DNA of 31,075 nt from Prevotella sp. UBA2711 (GTDB taxonomy: Bacteria; Bacteroidota; Bacteroidia; Bacteroidales; Bacteroidaceae): NCBI GenBank assembly GCA_002354095.1, contig DEKX01000006.1, positions 1 through 31,075 of the forward strand. Reading direction: 5' to 3'. Positions 23,762 through 31,075 of this stretch are shown here, piece after piece. How positions within the stretch are numbered: the first letter of the stretch is position 1; each line of letters begins with the position of its first letter. Made by a program: the position numbers and the translations under genes. The notes under the pieces are model-generated. The model ran no database searches. It saw only the letters and a program-made list of their open reading frames with translations, and was not told where the DNA came from.

Positions 23762-24286
23762 TTAATACTTGTTCAGATGAACATTCTCCCACTTCAGCTT
23801 GTCTTCGTTCTGGGGCTTGCGCTCGTCAGCCTTATGACCGATAGCCAGCACACAAAGGCACGACATATTCTCAGGAATATCCAAAACGCCCTGTATCACC
23901 GTATCGGCACTGGTGCCGTCACTCAGTCCGCGACCGCGCATCTGTACCCAGCACGACCCCAGTCCCAGGGCTTCTGCCTGATACTGCATCGAGATAGCAG
24001 CTATCGCACCATCTTCCACCCAGCAGTCGTTCTGCATGGGGTCGCCCAGCACCACGATAGCCAACGGAGCACCCTTCAGAAACTGTCCGCCCATATCCTT
24101 GGCGTCAGCAAGTTTTTCCAAATCGGTCTTATCGTCCACTACCACGAACTGCCAAGCGCGCTGTCCCTTCGATGTAGGAGCCATCAAACCGGCACGCAGT
24201 ATCAGTTTCACGTCTTCCCCGTCAATTTCCTCCTCTGTAAATTTGCGATGCGAACGGCGCATCTGTACTAAGTCTTTAAATTCCAT
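23762..24286 (-). CDS. Nitroreductase-family protein
   Basis: The 174-residue protein has the short nitroreductase fold with the FMN-binding start VQMRRSHRKFTEEEI, LMAPTSKGQRAWQFVVV, and GLGSCWVQMRGRG near the middle, ending with CVLAIGHKADERKP. Such proteins use NAD(P)H to reduce small electrophiles, and this one should be cytoplasmic with bound FMN. The substrate cannot be determined. It starts 12 bases after the HicB-like stop, so the res-hicB-nitroreductase-DUF2520-kdsC-maf genes may be read together. Confidence 0.9.
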   Translation of the reverse strand: MEFKDLVQMRRSHRKFTEEEIDGEDVKLILRAGLMAPTSKGQRAWQFVVVDDKTDLEKLADAKDMGGQFLKGAPLAIVVLGDPMQNDCWVEDGAIAAISMQYQAEALGLGSCWVQMRGRGLSDGTSADTVIQGVLDIPENMSCLCVLAIGHKADERKPQNEDKLKWENVHLNKY

Positions 24287-24298
24287 ATTTCCTAACTT

Positions 24299-24652
24299 TT
24301 AGATTCTCTTTACCGCCACCTTGTTCAGTTCATTGCGGATGGCGCGGTTAATGAAGTCGTTGATTGTCGTGCCCGATGCAGCCACGAAAGCCGCTACGCG
24401 CGAATGCAGTTCAGAGGGCATTCTCAGGTTCAGCTTGCCGCTATAAGGCTTCTGAGGCTCCACGCCGTCAGCCTTGCAACCCTCGATGTAGCTGTCGATG
24501 CCAGCCTCAAAGTCTTGCCTGAGTTCATCGAGCGTTTGCCCCTCATAAGCTATCAAGTCCTTGCCCATGCCCTGCACCTTACCCACCAGGCAGTTGTCCT
24601 CCCGGCTGTATTCCACGCTACCCTTGTAGCCTTTGTACTCTAAGTAATCCAT
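24299..24652 (-). CDS. HicB-like protein without HicA
   Basis: The 117-residue protein has an N-terminal HicB partial RNase-H fold (GSVEYSREDNCLVGKVQGM, LIAYEGQTLDELRQDFEAGID) and a C-terminal ribbon-helix-helix part (GKLNLRMPSELHSRVAAFVAAS). HicB normally neutralises HicA, a small mRNA-cleaving toxin. No HicA-sized frame lies next to it: 23 bases separate it from res and 12 from the nitroreductase gene. It is therefore an orphan, possibly a transcriptional regulator of this region. The HicB assignment is good, the function uncertain. Confidence 0.85.
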   Translation of the reverse strand: MDYLEYKGYKGSVEYSREDNCLVGKVQGMGKDLIAYEGQTLDELRQDFEAGIDSYIEGCKADGVEPQKPYSGKLNLRMPSELHSRVAAFVAASGTTINDFINRAIRNELNKVAVKRI

Positions 24653-24675
24653 AATCTTGAGTCAAATTATTATTG

Positions 24676-27675
24676 CTAATTTTCGCCTTCGATGATTTTT
24701 TTAATTATATCACTCATTTTTTCACTCTTAATCTGTGTTCGATAATGTACATTAACTCCCGCTTCTTGCATGCACTTGAAGAAAACTTTGGCACAGGCTA
24801 TCTTAACCTTCTCTTCTGGGCGGAGGTCATTTTCCAAGCTATTTACATCCTTCGTTTCAACGACCAGATTCAGCTCTTTACTGCCGTCTTTGCGTTCTAC
24901 GACATACATGAAGTCTGGACTATAGCTCGAACTTGCAATCGTAGGTATGGCAATGCTACTGCGTGGTATTTTGCCGAACACCGTAACCTTTGCGATTTCA
25001 ACTTTGTTGATGATGTTATCTCTCTCTAACGGGGAGTCATAGGCAACGGTATCATAGAGATATGTTTCCAGAGGGCTGACATCCTTCTCGATATTCACAC
25101 CAATCAACCCCGCCTTAATGGTTTGATTCGGCTTGCCGTCATAGGTCAACTTTGTGTCTTTAGGGATAAAGTCAGTCCTCGAATAATTGAACTTGCCCAT
25201 CAGATTCGTTGTAAACCAGTCGTATATGGCTTGAATGTTTTTGTTAAGCGAGTACTCGCTGAACCACCTCTTCGTATCTTCACCCTCATGCGTTTTTGCG
25301 TATTCAGTGGTTGCATGATGAATGATGGAGATAGGTACGGCTGTTGCATTACTTAGCCGACGAAGATACTCGCCGTATGGGATGTGCCGACTAATGACCG
25401 GTATTTCATATCCAGTATCTTGGGCAATCCCCATTCCATCTTGCTGGGCTTCCAACTTTACACGCTCACTTGTCACGTGAATGTCATCGGTAAATAGCAA
25501 CAGGCCTGGCAATTCTTTTTCAAGAAACTCACCGATCTGACTTTGGAATGAAAGTATATACTTGGTGGTTATATTCTTCCATAGCTCCGCAATTTCATCG
25601 AACTTCTCCTGCCTGATCCTGACAGGCTCCTTACGCTCTTTGTTCCTGTCATGTACCTTTCCAGGATTGTAATCCTTAGGCCGCAATTCAGGAAACTTGT
25701 TCAGGAAATCAAGCATGTGTTCCTTCTTGACCACAATAAGGCTTCCATTAACATCAATCATGTCTTTAATTTCAGCCAAAAGCATGATGACGTTAGTGTT
25801 TCTCTTTTCTGCGAGTTCATTGAAATCTGCAAGAGAGAACTTCCCGAACTGCTTACTCGTCTGCAATTCTCCATTAATCTCGGCAACAAGCTCGCTGGCG
25901 AAACTCGCTTCCGACTTGTCAACGATATAGTTGAGCATAAAATCCTCGCCTTTCACTCTACGGCCAGTAACATCTACAGGCAAGCGGAGACCACGCCCCA
26001 CTTCCTGCATCTTGCTGATTTCGCTACCGCTGGAACGTAGCTTACAGATGGTAAACACATTAGGGTTGTCCCAACCTTCTTTCAGCGTCCATTTTGAGAA
26101 GAGGAATCGGCGTGTGTTCCAACTGCCATCCTCGCGTCTGAATTGGAGCAATTTCTTTTTTCCATTCAAGATTTCATCAACCTCGTCGGCTATATTCTGG
26201 TCAGTATCCTGATTGTCGCGAGCAAAATAACCTCCAGCACAGGCATGCAAATCGCTGAGTGATGCTTCCAAATAATTGCGATATTCGTCAGATATAGGCT
26301 GTCGAAGTTCACGCTCTATTTGCTGTTTAAGTATATTCTCAAATTTCTCTCGCAGCCATGGGGCTGTACCATCTTCACGGTCTCGGAACGAGTCAACGTC
26401 TTCGATGAAGAACAAGGCAAGCGTCCGAATCTTTGGCGAACGTTCAAAATTCTCCTTCTCAATCTCAAAATGCCGTTTCAAGGCAAGGGACATCATCTGC
26501 TCTTGATACGACACGCTATAAGAATCAACAAAGAACGACTCTTCCTTGTTCAGGTCTTTGCCGTTGGAAAGCGTTACGAATTTCTTGCTGATGCCTGTGA
26601 TGCTAATGCCGTTGAAAGCCTCGTCTATCTGACTGAGCGAGTCACCCACAGAGAGCATGAAATGTTTCTTGATTTTTCCGCTATTGTCTGACAAAGTGAA
26701 TTTTGCATAGTTTGACTTACCGCCTTCAAACTCTGTCAGTTTTACCTTGCCAATCCTGCTATCCTCAGACCCCACATGCTCCTTGGCAACACCCTTGATA
26801 AGGTTTTGCCTGAAGGATTCGTAGGCATTTAGGTCGTAGAGCAGGTTGTGATAGTCTTTCACGGCCTTTTGTCCCCTGCCTGCTGAGTGCTCTGGAAATG
26901 TTGCACCAAAACGGATGATGCACTGGGGTTTCAGATTGTCGGTTATACTCTGATAGGTTTTACCACTCTCCTTGAATTTGTGCGGCTCATCTATTAGCAC
27001 AAACGGATGAGTGGCAGCTATTGCCTCAAACGGCTTGTAAAAGCCTTCTACGCCACTGTCGTACTTGGTGCTTTTCAACACCTTGCCTGATGTGAGTAGG
27101 GCCATGTTTGTAAGAAGTACGTAGATTCGTTTGTTGTCGTGAAGTGTACCTTCCACAAATTTGCGCACTTCGCCAGGAAAAAGATTCCTTCCCTTCTTTT
27201 TCTGGCTGCTGTTCTTGTTGGCTTTAAGGACGCAGAGGTCAATATCGGTCTTGTACCCCCTTTCGTCTCTGAAATGCCGCCTGACGTATGGGTCTGAAAT
27301 AAAGTCTTTTGTACCAGCCTTGATAGGCAGAGTGGGCACGATGATGACGAACTTGTTGATACCATACCGCTTGAACAACTCATACATGATGTGGGTATAG
27401 ACGTATGTCTTACCCGTACCAGTTTCCATCTTAATGTCAAGTGAGAGATAGTCTCCTGCAGCATCGTAGCCTGCATAGTCAACAATCCCTTCATTCCGTT
27501 GCGTTCTTTCCACCCGCCGTTTCAACGTGGCAGTCGACTCTTCTGACGCAAAGTCGAACACAGGATTCTCGTAGTACTTGCGCTCCTGAGCTATGCCAAG
27601 TTCAGAAAACAAGTTGGCAATAAGTTCTACAGGTTTCTCCTGGTGCTCAAGCCCTGTTTCTAATAGTAAATCCAT
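24676..27675 (-). CDS. Type III restriction enzyme, Res subunit
   Basis: The 999-residue protein has an SF2 helicase core with motif I METGTGKT (83-90) and motif II DEPH (229-232), then GATFPEHS, and later FSKWTLKEGWDNPNVFTICKLR and EVGRGLRLPV as motifs V-VI. Near the C-terminus a PD-ExK nuclease is present: SPDF (D921) and VVETK (E940, K942). It should translocate on DNA from unmethylated sites and cut. The ORF is intact. It starts 14 bases after the mod stop and is likely translated from the same mRNA. The encoded pair makes the complete type III system. Confidence 0.95.
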   Translation of the reverse strand: MDLLLETGLEHQEKPVELIANLFSELGIAQERKYYENPVFDFASEESTATLKRRVERTQRNEGIVDYAGYDAAGDYLSLDIKMETGTGKTYVYTHIMYELFKRYGINKFVIIVPTLPIKAGTKDFISDPYVRRHFRDERGYKTDIDLCVLKANKNSSQKKKGRNLFPGEVRKFVEGTLHDNKRIYVLLTNMALLTSGKVLKSTKYDSGVEGFYKPFEAIAATHPFVLIDEPHKFKESGKTYQSITDNLKPQCIIRFGATFPEHSAGRGQKAVKDYHNLLYDLNAYESFRQNLIKGVAKEHVGSEDSRIGKVKLTEFEGGKSNYAKFTLSDNSGKIKKHFMLSVGDSLSQIDEAFNGISITGISKKFVTLSNGKDLNKEESFFVDSYSVSYQEQMMSLALKRHFEIEKENFERSPKIRTLALFFIEDVDSFRDREDGTAPWLREKFENILKQQIERELRQPISDEYRNYLEASLSDLHACAGGYFARDNQDTDQNIADEVDEILNGKKKLLQFRREDGSWNTRRFLFSKWTLKEGWDNPNVFTICKLRSSGSEISKMQEVGRGLRLPVDVTGRRVKGEDFMLNYIVDKSEASFASELVAEINGELQTSKQFGKFSLADFNELAEKRNTNVIMLLAEIKDMIDVNGSLIVVKKEHMLDFLNKFPELRPKDYNPGKVHDRNKERKEPVRIRQEKFDEIAELWKNITTKYILSFQSQIGEFLEKELPGLLLFTDDIHVTSERVKLEAQQDGMGIAQDTGYEIPVISRHIPYGEYLRRLSNATAVPISIIHHATTEYAKTHEGEDTKRWFSEYSLNKNIQAIYDWFTTNLMGKFNYSRTDFIPKDTKLTYDGKPNQTIKAGLIGVNIEKDVSPLETYLYDTVAYDSPLERDNIINKVEIAKVTVFGKIPRSSIAIPTIASSSYSPDFMYVVERKDGSKELNLVVETKDVNSLENDLRPEEKVKIACAKVFFKCMQEAGVNVHYRTQIKSEKMSDIIKKIIEGEN

Positions 27676-27689
27676 AGTACGCTCTCCGC

Positions 27690-29675
27690 TTAATATCTTA
27701 CGTCAACCGTTATGTTTGTGCCGCTCTCATTGTCTTTCAGTGCAGGTATGTTCTTTTTTAGCATCAGCATTTCTGCCAGTGAGAAACTATAGCCGAAAAC
27801 GACTATGGTGGCTGGGTGGAAATCCATGACGTCGCGCTCGTATTTCTCCATCAGGCCAGCCATAGCCTGCTCGTCAAAGCCTTCATCAATCAGATACAGG
27901 TGCTTGTCTATATAGTAGGCTGTGTATCCGCCGAGTTTTATGTGCTGTAATTCTGCTCCCAATCCGTAGTGGTCATCACACAACCACGTAGTAAGCACAG
28001 CCTCTTTGCCGCCCATGAGCTTCAGCATCTCTGGTGCTCCCACAAATTCGAGCGGCTTGAATTCTTCCAGCTTGTCAATGGTTTCCTCGGGTAGTTCCTG
28101 AAGCGTGTAGTGCTTGAAGCCGAAGTCACCATCAGCAGACGTTTCATCCTTTATCAATTTTGCTGCCATTTTTATGCGTGACATTCCAATTTGATCTATC
28201 GTCCTGTAATTATTAGGAGCATTGTACGCTTTAGTCCCGGGCTTTACCTTTTCTTGCAATTGCACAAGTACATACTTATTGTTTCTCTTTCCCTTACTAT
28301 ATGCATTATTCCACATCAATGCTTCTGCAGAAGTGCCAGAGCCAGAAAAGAAATCCATTAAAATGTCGTTCTTATCTAAACATAGGTCGCAAATAGTATC
28401 TATCAGTGCAATAGGTTTCGTGTGATCAAAGATTTTCTTTCCCAATGTTTTAGCGACATCTTTTGTAGCATTATCATTGGAATAGATGTTATCGGTAAAT
28501 TCGAGTGTCGACAACCCTGTTGTCCTTTCTCCATAATCAATGAAATACCCATCGCCTTCTTCCTTGTCTTCAATGAACGCCTTCTGGTAAGTCTTTGTGT
28601 AAATCCGTGAACCGTTCCTTGATTTCTTTACTACTATAAATCCATTTGCAAGGCCAAATTCAAACTTCTTCTTGCTCCAACGCCAAGCCCAATCTGCACG
28701 GTCATGATTGCCCGACTTTCTTTCGTCAAATTCTTCCTTTGAACCTCCTGGGTAGAAAGTTTCACCATCGAGTTCTATAGGATAATCCAAACTATCGCTA
28801 TATTGGAGACTATCATAATCAAGAGTCTGATTTAATTTGTAGTAGCCTCTTTCCTCAAAAAACTCATCTTTGTTCTTGAACCCAGCATCATTATGCTTTA
28901 AAGGATAAAAAAGCGGAGATTCTGTTCGCGAATAAACTAAGACATAATCATGATTATTGTTGATTGCCTCAGAAGACTTGCCACTTTTCTTTGTAATTCT
29001 GGGTATGCAACCTATGAAATTCTCAGGCCCAAAGATTTCGTCACACAGCAATTTCAAGTTTGCCTGCTCATTGTCGTCTATGGAAATAAAGATAACACCG
29101 TCGTCCGTCAGCATTTCCTTTGCCTTCTGCAGACGGGGCAGCATGAATGTCAGCCACGCGGCATCGCTGCATGTGCTGCCGTCGTTGAAACTGAGAATAC
29201 GCTCGGCTATCTCCTCCTCAATATTCAGTTTTTCTGCTAATTCTTCTTTCGTGAACTTGAATTTATCGTTATAGACAAACCCATCCGAACCTGTATTATA
29301 CGGCGGGTCAATATAGATGCATTTTACCCTTCCGGCATAAGATTTTACCAAATGTTTAAGCGCATCAAGATTGTCGCCGCTGATGTATATATTCTCGCTG
29401 TTTATGTTCTCAGGCTTGCTGTTGTGTGCTTCGTCTGGCACTATGACCGTTGTCGAATCCAAACCTGTCAGCATCCTGGCATAGCTCTTGCCTAGAAAAT
29501 CAAAGCCCTGATTCTCCTTCACCAAGTCCACTTTGTCTGATATCAACGCCTGGAACTTAGCCATGTCGAACTTCCCCTCACGGTTGAAGCAGTCTGAAAA
29601 GTCCCTGTGCAGACGTTCCATTACCTCGCTGTTAGGTCTCACATCCTTATTATTCTCGATTATATTCTTTATCAT
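27690..29675 (-). CDS. Type III DNA adenine methyltransferase, Mod subunit
   Basis: The 661-residue protein carries the methyltransferase motifs in beta-class order: DPPY (123-126) first and DFFSGSGT (441-448) later. The region between them, about residues 225-400, is the target-recognition domain and sets the methylated sequence for both Mod and Res. No phase-variable simple repeat is visible, so the gene looks permanently on. The stretch from about 28200 to 29000 is clearly richer in A and T than the rest of the gene. The start at 29675 is preceded by about 100 bases with a weak -7 element (TAATTTTG, 29782-29775). Confidence 0.95.
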   Translation of the reverse strand: MIKNIIENNKDVRPNSEVMERLHRDFSDCFNREGKFDMAKFQALISDKVDLVKENQGFDFLGKSYARMLTGLDSTTVIVPDEAHNSKPENINSENIYISGDNLDALKHLVKSYAGRVKCIYIDPPYNTGSDGFVYNDKFKFTKEELAEKLNIEEEIAERILSFNDGSTCSDAAWLTFMLPRLQKAKEMLTDDGVIFISIDDNEQANLKLLCDEIFGPENFIGCIPRITKKSGKSSEAINNNHDYVLVYSRTESPLFYPLKHNDAGFKNKDEFFEERGYYKLNQTLDYDSLQYSDSLDYPIELDGETFYPGGSKEEFDERKSGNHDRADWAWRWSKKKFEFGLANGFIVVKKSRNGSRIYTKTYQKAFIEDKEEGDGYFIDYGERTTGLSTLEFTDNIYSNDNATKDVAKTLGKKIFDHTKPIALIDTICDLCLDKNDILMDFFSGSGTSAEALMWNNAYSKGKRNNKYVLVQLQEKVKPGTKAYNAPNNYRTIDQIGMSRIKMAAKLIKDETSADGDFGFKHYTLQELPEETIDKLEEFKPLEFVGAPEMLKLMGGKEAVLTTWLCDDHYGLGAELQHIKLGGYTAYYIDKHLYLIDEGFDEQAMAGLMEKYERDVMDFHPATIVVFGYSFSLAEMLMLKKNIPALKDNESGTNITVDVRY

Positions 29676-29833
29676 ATCGATTTATGTTTAAACAAAGCGC
29701 CCAGTGTCGCTTTTCCAATATGTAGTGTCAACGCCTCAATTATCAGCCGAAGCCTTAACAGAGCATAGACGATGCAAAATTACACATTTTATTTGTATTT
29801 CGCTGTCCGAATAAGAAAAAAGTTGCAAAACGC

Positions 29834-29864
29834 TTTGAATATCGCAGGAAAATGCCTATCTTTG
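29834..29864 (+). promoter_or_regulatory. Plus-strand promoter without a gene
   Basis: TTTG at 29834-29837, a 19-base spacer and TATCTTTG at 29857-29864 fit the consensus. The following 70 bases contain no open frame (a GTG frame stops after six codons) before the end of the minus-strand DUF2442 gene. It would produce an RNA antisense to that gene. It may be left over from a lost gene. Confidence 0.6.
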
Positions 29865-29936
29865 CAACGTGAAAGGAGAAACCAGGTAGAGCCAAAACAG
29901 TATCTGTCCCCACGGCTACCGGAAACACACTATAGT

Positions 29937-30344
29937 TTAGAAGCAGGCAGCTATCATCTCCTTACCCAGTTTATGAATATGGGCGAGGATTTCACTTTCC
30001 CTCTCAGCAGAAGGCTTCTTGAAGCCATTGATATAGTTACGCAGCAGCGTAGCGTTCATCCCAATGGAACGGGCGAACTCTGCCACGTTGATTTCCTTAT
30101 GAGTAAGGAAGAAACGTTGAAGGGCTGATGGCTCTGAATCTTCATAGGTAAAGCTCTCAAAACTGATGTCTTCATCGAGACTACGCCAATGGATGCCGTC
30201 ATAGCCAAAGGTGTATTGGCTACGTTCGTCGTCGGATGCTGCCCTCAACTTGGGGTACCAGAGCAGCGACTGGCTGTACTCCTTTCCCTCTTCGTCTCTG
30301 CCGAATATATGATCAGCATTAAACCAAATCTTTGTAATCTTCAT
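29937..30344 (-). CDS. DUF2442 protein with C-terminal helix-turn-helix
   Basis: The 135-residue protein has a DUF2442 N-terminal half (KITKIWFNADHIFGRDEEGKEY, then GIHWRSLDEDISFESF) and a C-terminal helix-turn-helix (INVAEFARSIGMNATLLRNYI, then KKPSAERESEI) resembling XRE-type DNA-binding proteins. DUF2442 genes often pair with a DUF4160 gene and are suspected to belong to toxin-antitoxin-like modules, with this one as the DNA-binding partner. Here the DUF4160 partner survives only as a tail directly upstream (30361-30447). The reading frame is complete and probably expressed from the promoter at 30472-30502. Confidence 0.82.
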   Translation of the reverse strand: MKITKIWFNADHIFGRDEEGKEYSQSLLWYPKLRAASDDERSQYTFGYDGIHWRSLDEDISFESFTYEDSEPSALQRFFLTHKEINVAEFARSIGMNATLLRNYINGFKKPSAERESEILAHIHKLGKEMIAACF

Positions 30345-30360
30345 AACGTATCCCCCTATG

Positions 30361-30447
30361 TTAACTATTAAAATGCTCCTCCCAACGCTTGATAATCAGG
30401 TCGGCATTCTCATCGATGACCGCCTTAATCTTCTTTAGGTCATTTCT
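30361..30447 (-). pseudogene. C-terminal remnant of a DUF4160 gene
   Basis: Between the promoter and the DUF2442 start, 28 sense codons plus TAA read R-N-D-L-K-K-I-K-A-V-I-D-E-N-A-D-L-I-I-K-R-W-E-E-H-F-N-S. This matches the C-terminal helix of DUF4160 proteins (basic start, 'Id.N.eLIikrWeeyf' end). The frame is closed upstream by a TAG at 30450-30448, only one codon after an ATG at 30456, and it has no usable start. The N-terminal part of the gene is missing. Its place before DUF2442 is where the DUF4160 partner normally sits. Confidence 0.65.
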
Positions 30448-30471
30448 CTATCTCATTTTATAGTGACTGTG

Positions 30472-30502
30472 CAAAGATAGGAATTATTTTCGATACCAAC
30501 AA
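30472..30502 (-). promoter_or_regulatory. Promoter of the DUF4160-remnant/DUF2442 unit
   Basis: On the minus strand, TTG at 30502-30500, a 20-base spacer and TATCTTTG at 30479-30472 fit the consensus exactly. It lies 16 bases upstream of the remnant's ATG at 30456 and so appears intact, while the gene it originally drove is lost. Confidence 0.65.
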
Positions 30503-30521
30503 CTTTTATGCCAAAAATATG

Positions 30522-30550
30522 TTGCATCTGGTGATTTTTCGTTATCTTTG
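30522..30550 (+). promoter_or_regulatory. Possible plus-strand promoter inside the GNAT remnant
   Basis: TATCTTTG at 30543-30550 has TTG at 30522-30524 with an 18-base spacer, slightly short for the consensus. It reads into the end of the truncated GNAT frame on the opposite strand. No start codon with an open frame of useful length follows, so a gene for it is not visible. Confidence 0.45.
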
Positions 30551-30763
30551 CACCGCATACGTGCAGAACAGATGATGATACTCTTCTGAGCGAAGGGCGA
30601 GTTTGTGGAAGACCTGCCTATCGAAACAGGGACCCGTCCCTATGTCTCTTTTGGCAGGAAAATCCTTATACCTGTCGGCACTCCAGAGCCTGAAGGCATG
30701 CTTATCCTTACACCAACTCAGAATCGTCGGAGCATCGTTGATATTGAATGGTCGAAGTGTCAT
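30542..30763 (-). pseudogene. Truncated GNAT-family acetyltransferase
   Basis: The frame starts MTLRPFNINDAPTILSWCKD and continues AFRLWSADRYKDFPAK, matching the N-terminus of a RimJ-like GNAT family seen in Bacteroidales. After residue 38 (about 30650) the likeness stops and a short unrelated tail runs to a stop at 30542, giving only 73 residues, versus 150-180 normally. The acetyl-CoA-binding part is absent, so it should be inactive. It starts in a 4-base ATGA overlap with the CAT-like gene. A perfect inverted repeat, AGGGAC-CC-GTCCCT at 30628-30641, lies next to the break. Confidence 0.65.
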
Positions 30764-31075
30764 GAAATCTTGTATATGTATATCGTGTTGATTGTCTTTT
30801 GCAGTTCTTCCAAGAATCGGGCGGCATGTCCGCCATCCATCTGCACGTGGTGGAATTGGAAGGAAATGGGCAAGGTTGTCCTCAGCCAAACTTTGCGGTA
30901 GCGACCCCACATCACCATCGGATTGCAGAACTGGTCGGTATATTGGTTGACGATGCTGTCGAGCTCGGTGGCTGTCATCGCCGAAGTTCCTATCACCATC
31001 GCATCATCTATGAAGGAGCTCTGGCAGGACGTACTGGCCGATTGCGTCAGAACCATATAGTCTTGTCCGAACTGC
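30760..31075 (-). CDS. Chloramphenicol acetyltransferase-like protein (C-terminal part)
   Basis: The window ends inside this gene, so only the last 104 codons are seen. They include GTSAMTATELDSIVN, FCNPMVMWGRYRK, then LPISFQFHHVQMDGGHAARFLEELQ. The HHxxxDG motif with the catalytic histidine and the Asp-Gly pair is the type A CAT signature. These enzymes use acetyl-CoA; some inactivate chloramphenicol, but many chromosomal homologues have other or unknown substrates, so resistance cannot be claimed. The stop overlaps the GNAT start by 4 bases. Confidence 0.85.
   Translation of the reverse strand, partial: QFGQDYMVLTQSASTSCQSSFIDDAMVIGTSAMTATELDSIVNQYTDQFCNPMVMWGRYRKVWLRTTLPISFQFHHVQMDGGHAARFLEELQKTINTIYIYKIS

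Noticed and set aside
27075..27494. Second minus-strand frame of 139 aa within the res gene
   Set aside because: It is a shadow in another frame of a gene with clear helicase motifs, with no domain of its own.
24676..29675. Type III restriction system carried by a transposon or integrated element
   Set aside because: No integrase, transposase, terminal inverted repeat or tRNA attachment site is visible around it, so no mobile-element call is made.
29775..29782. TAATTTTG as the promoter of mod
   Set aside because: The -7 element is good but there is no TTG at the -33 distance; recorded only as a weak possibility under mod.
30605..30901. Plus-strand open frame of 98 aa opposite the GNAT/CAT genes
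   Set aside because: It overlaps the well-supported minus-strand CAT-like frame with its catalytic motif, and the translation matches no family I recognise.
30760..31075. Chloramphenicol resistance gene
   Set aside because: The CAT motif is present, but chromosomal homologues often have other substrates and only the C-terminal third is visible.

Overview
The window looks like chromosomal DNA of a Bacteroidales bacterium, most likely Prevotella or a close relative. The evidence is the Bacteroidetes promoter signature (TTG or TTTG about -33, TAnnTTTG about -7) before many genes, the absence of Shine-Dalgarno spacing, a complete Bat aerotolerance operon, a 35-residue 'smalltalk' protein, a T9SS-tail-like protein and a lipidated TamA homologue. 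No rRNA, tRNA, CRISPR array or insertion sequence was seen.

Layout. (1) 1-400: a smalltalk micro-gene with an intrinsic terminator. (2) 394-2759: a phytase-esterase-like secreted protein and a DUF2461 protein, divergent from endonuclease III (nth). (3) 2698-5930, minus: an envelope-stress type operon of T9SS-tail-like mini-protein, L,D-transpeptidase lipoprotein, ECF sigma factor, small single-pass membrane protein and Spy-like periplasmic protein. (4) 6004-8417, minus: ribonuclease Z, a lipoprotein and MazG. (5) 8498-18255, minus: MBL hydrolase, MoxR ATPase, DUF58, DUF4381-like, BatA, BatB-BatC fusion, BatD-BatE fusion and PAP2 phosphatase, nearly all within 25 bases of each other. (6) 18339-21730: a small lipoprotein (+), a TamL-like outer-membrane assembly protein (-) and a TrmH/SpoU RNA methyltransferase (+). 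(7) 21736-24286, minus: Maf, KdsC, DUF2520 and nitroreductase, with a possible small RNA before the terminator. (8) 24299-29675, minus: a solitary HicB-like protein behind a type III restriction-modification pair (mod, res). (9) 29676-31075: a scarred accessory stretch with a DUF2442-HTH gene, the tail of a lost DUF4160 gene, a truncated GNAT gene and the C-terminal part of a CAT-like acetyltransferase.

How they work together. The MoxR-DUF58-Bat block is expected to build a membrane complex of vWA and TPR proteins facing the periplasm. Here four of the usual proteins are made as two fusions that keep internal signal-peptide-like segments. The sigma-factor operon links peptidoglycan cross-linking to a sigma/membrane-protein/periplasmic-protein regulatory set. 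The right-hand end carries defence and toxin-antitoxin-like genes, an AT-rich specificity region in the methyltransferase, and several gene remnants, which suggests a turnover zone. The most uncommon signals are the nested divergent promoters at two intergenic regions, the candidate ~80-nt RNA at 21728-21806, and the DUF4160 remnant behind a well-formed promoter.
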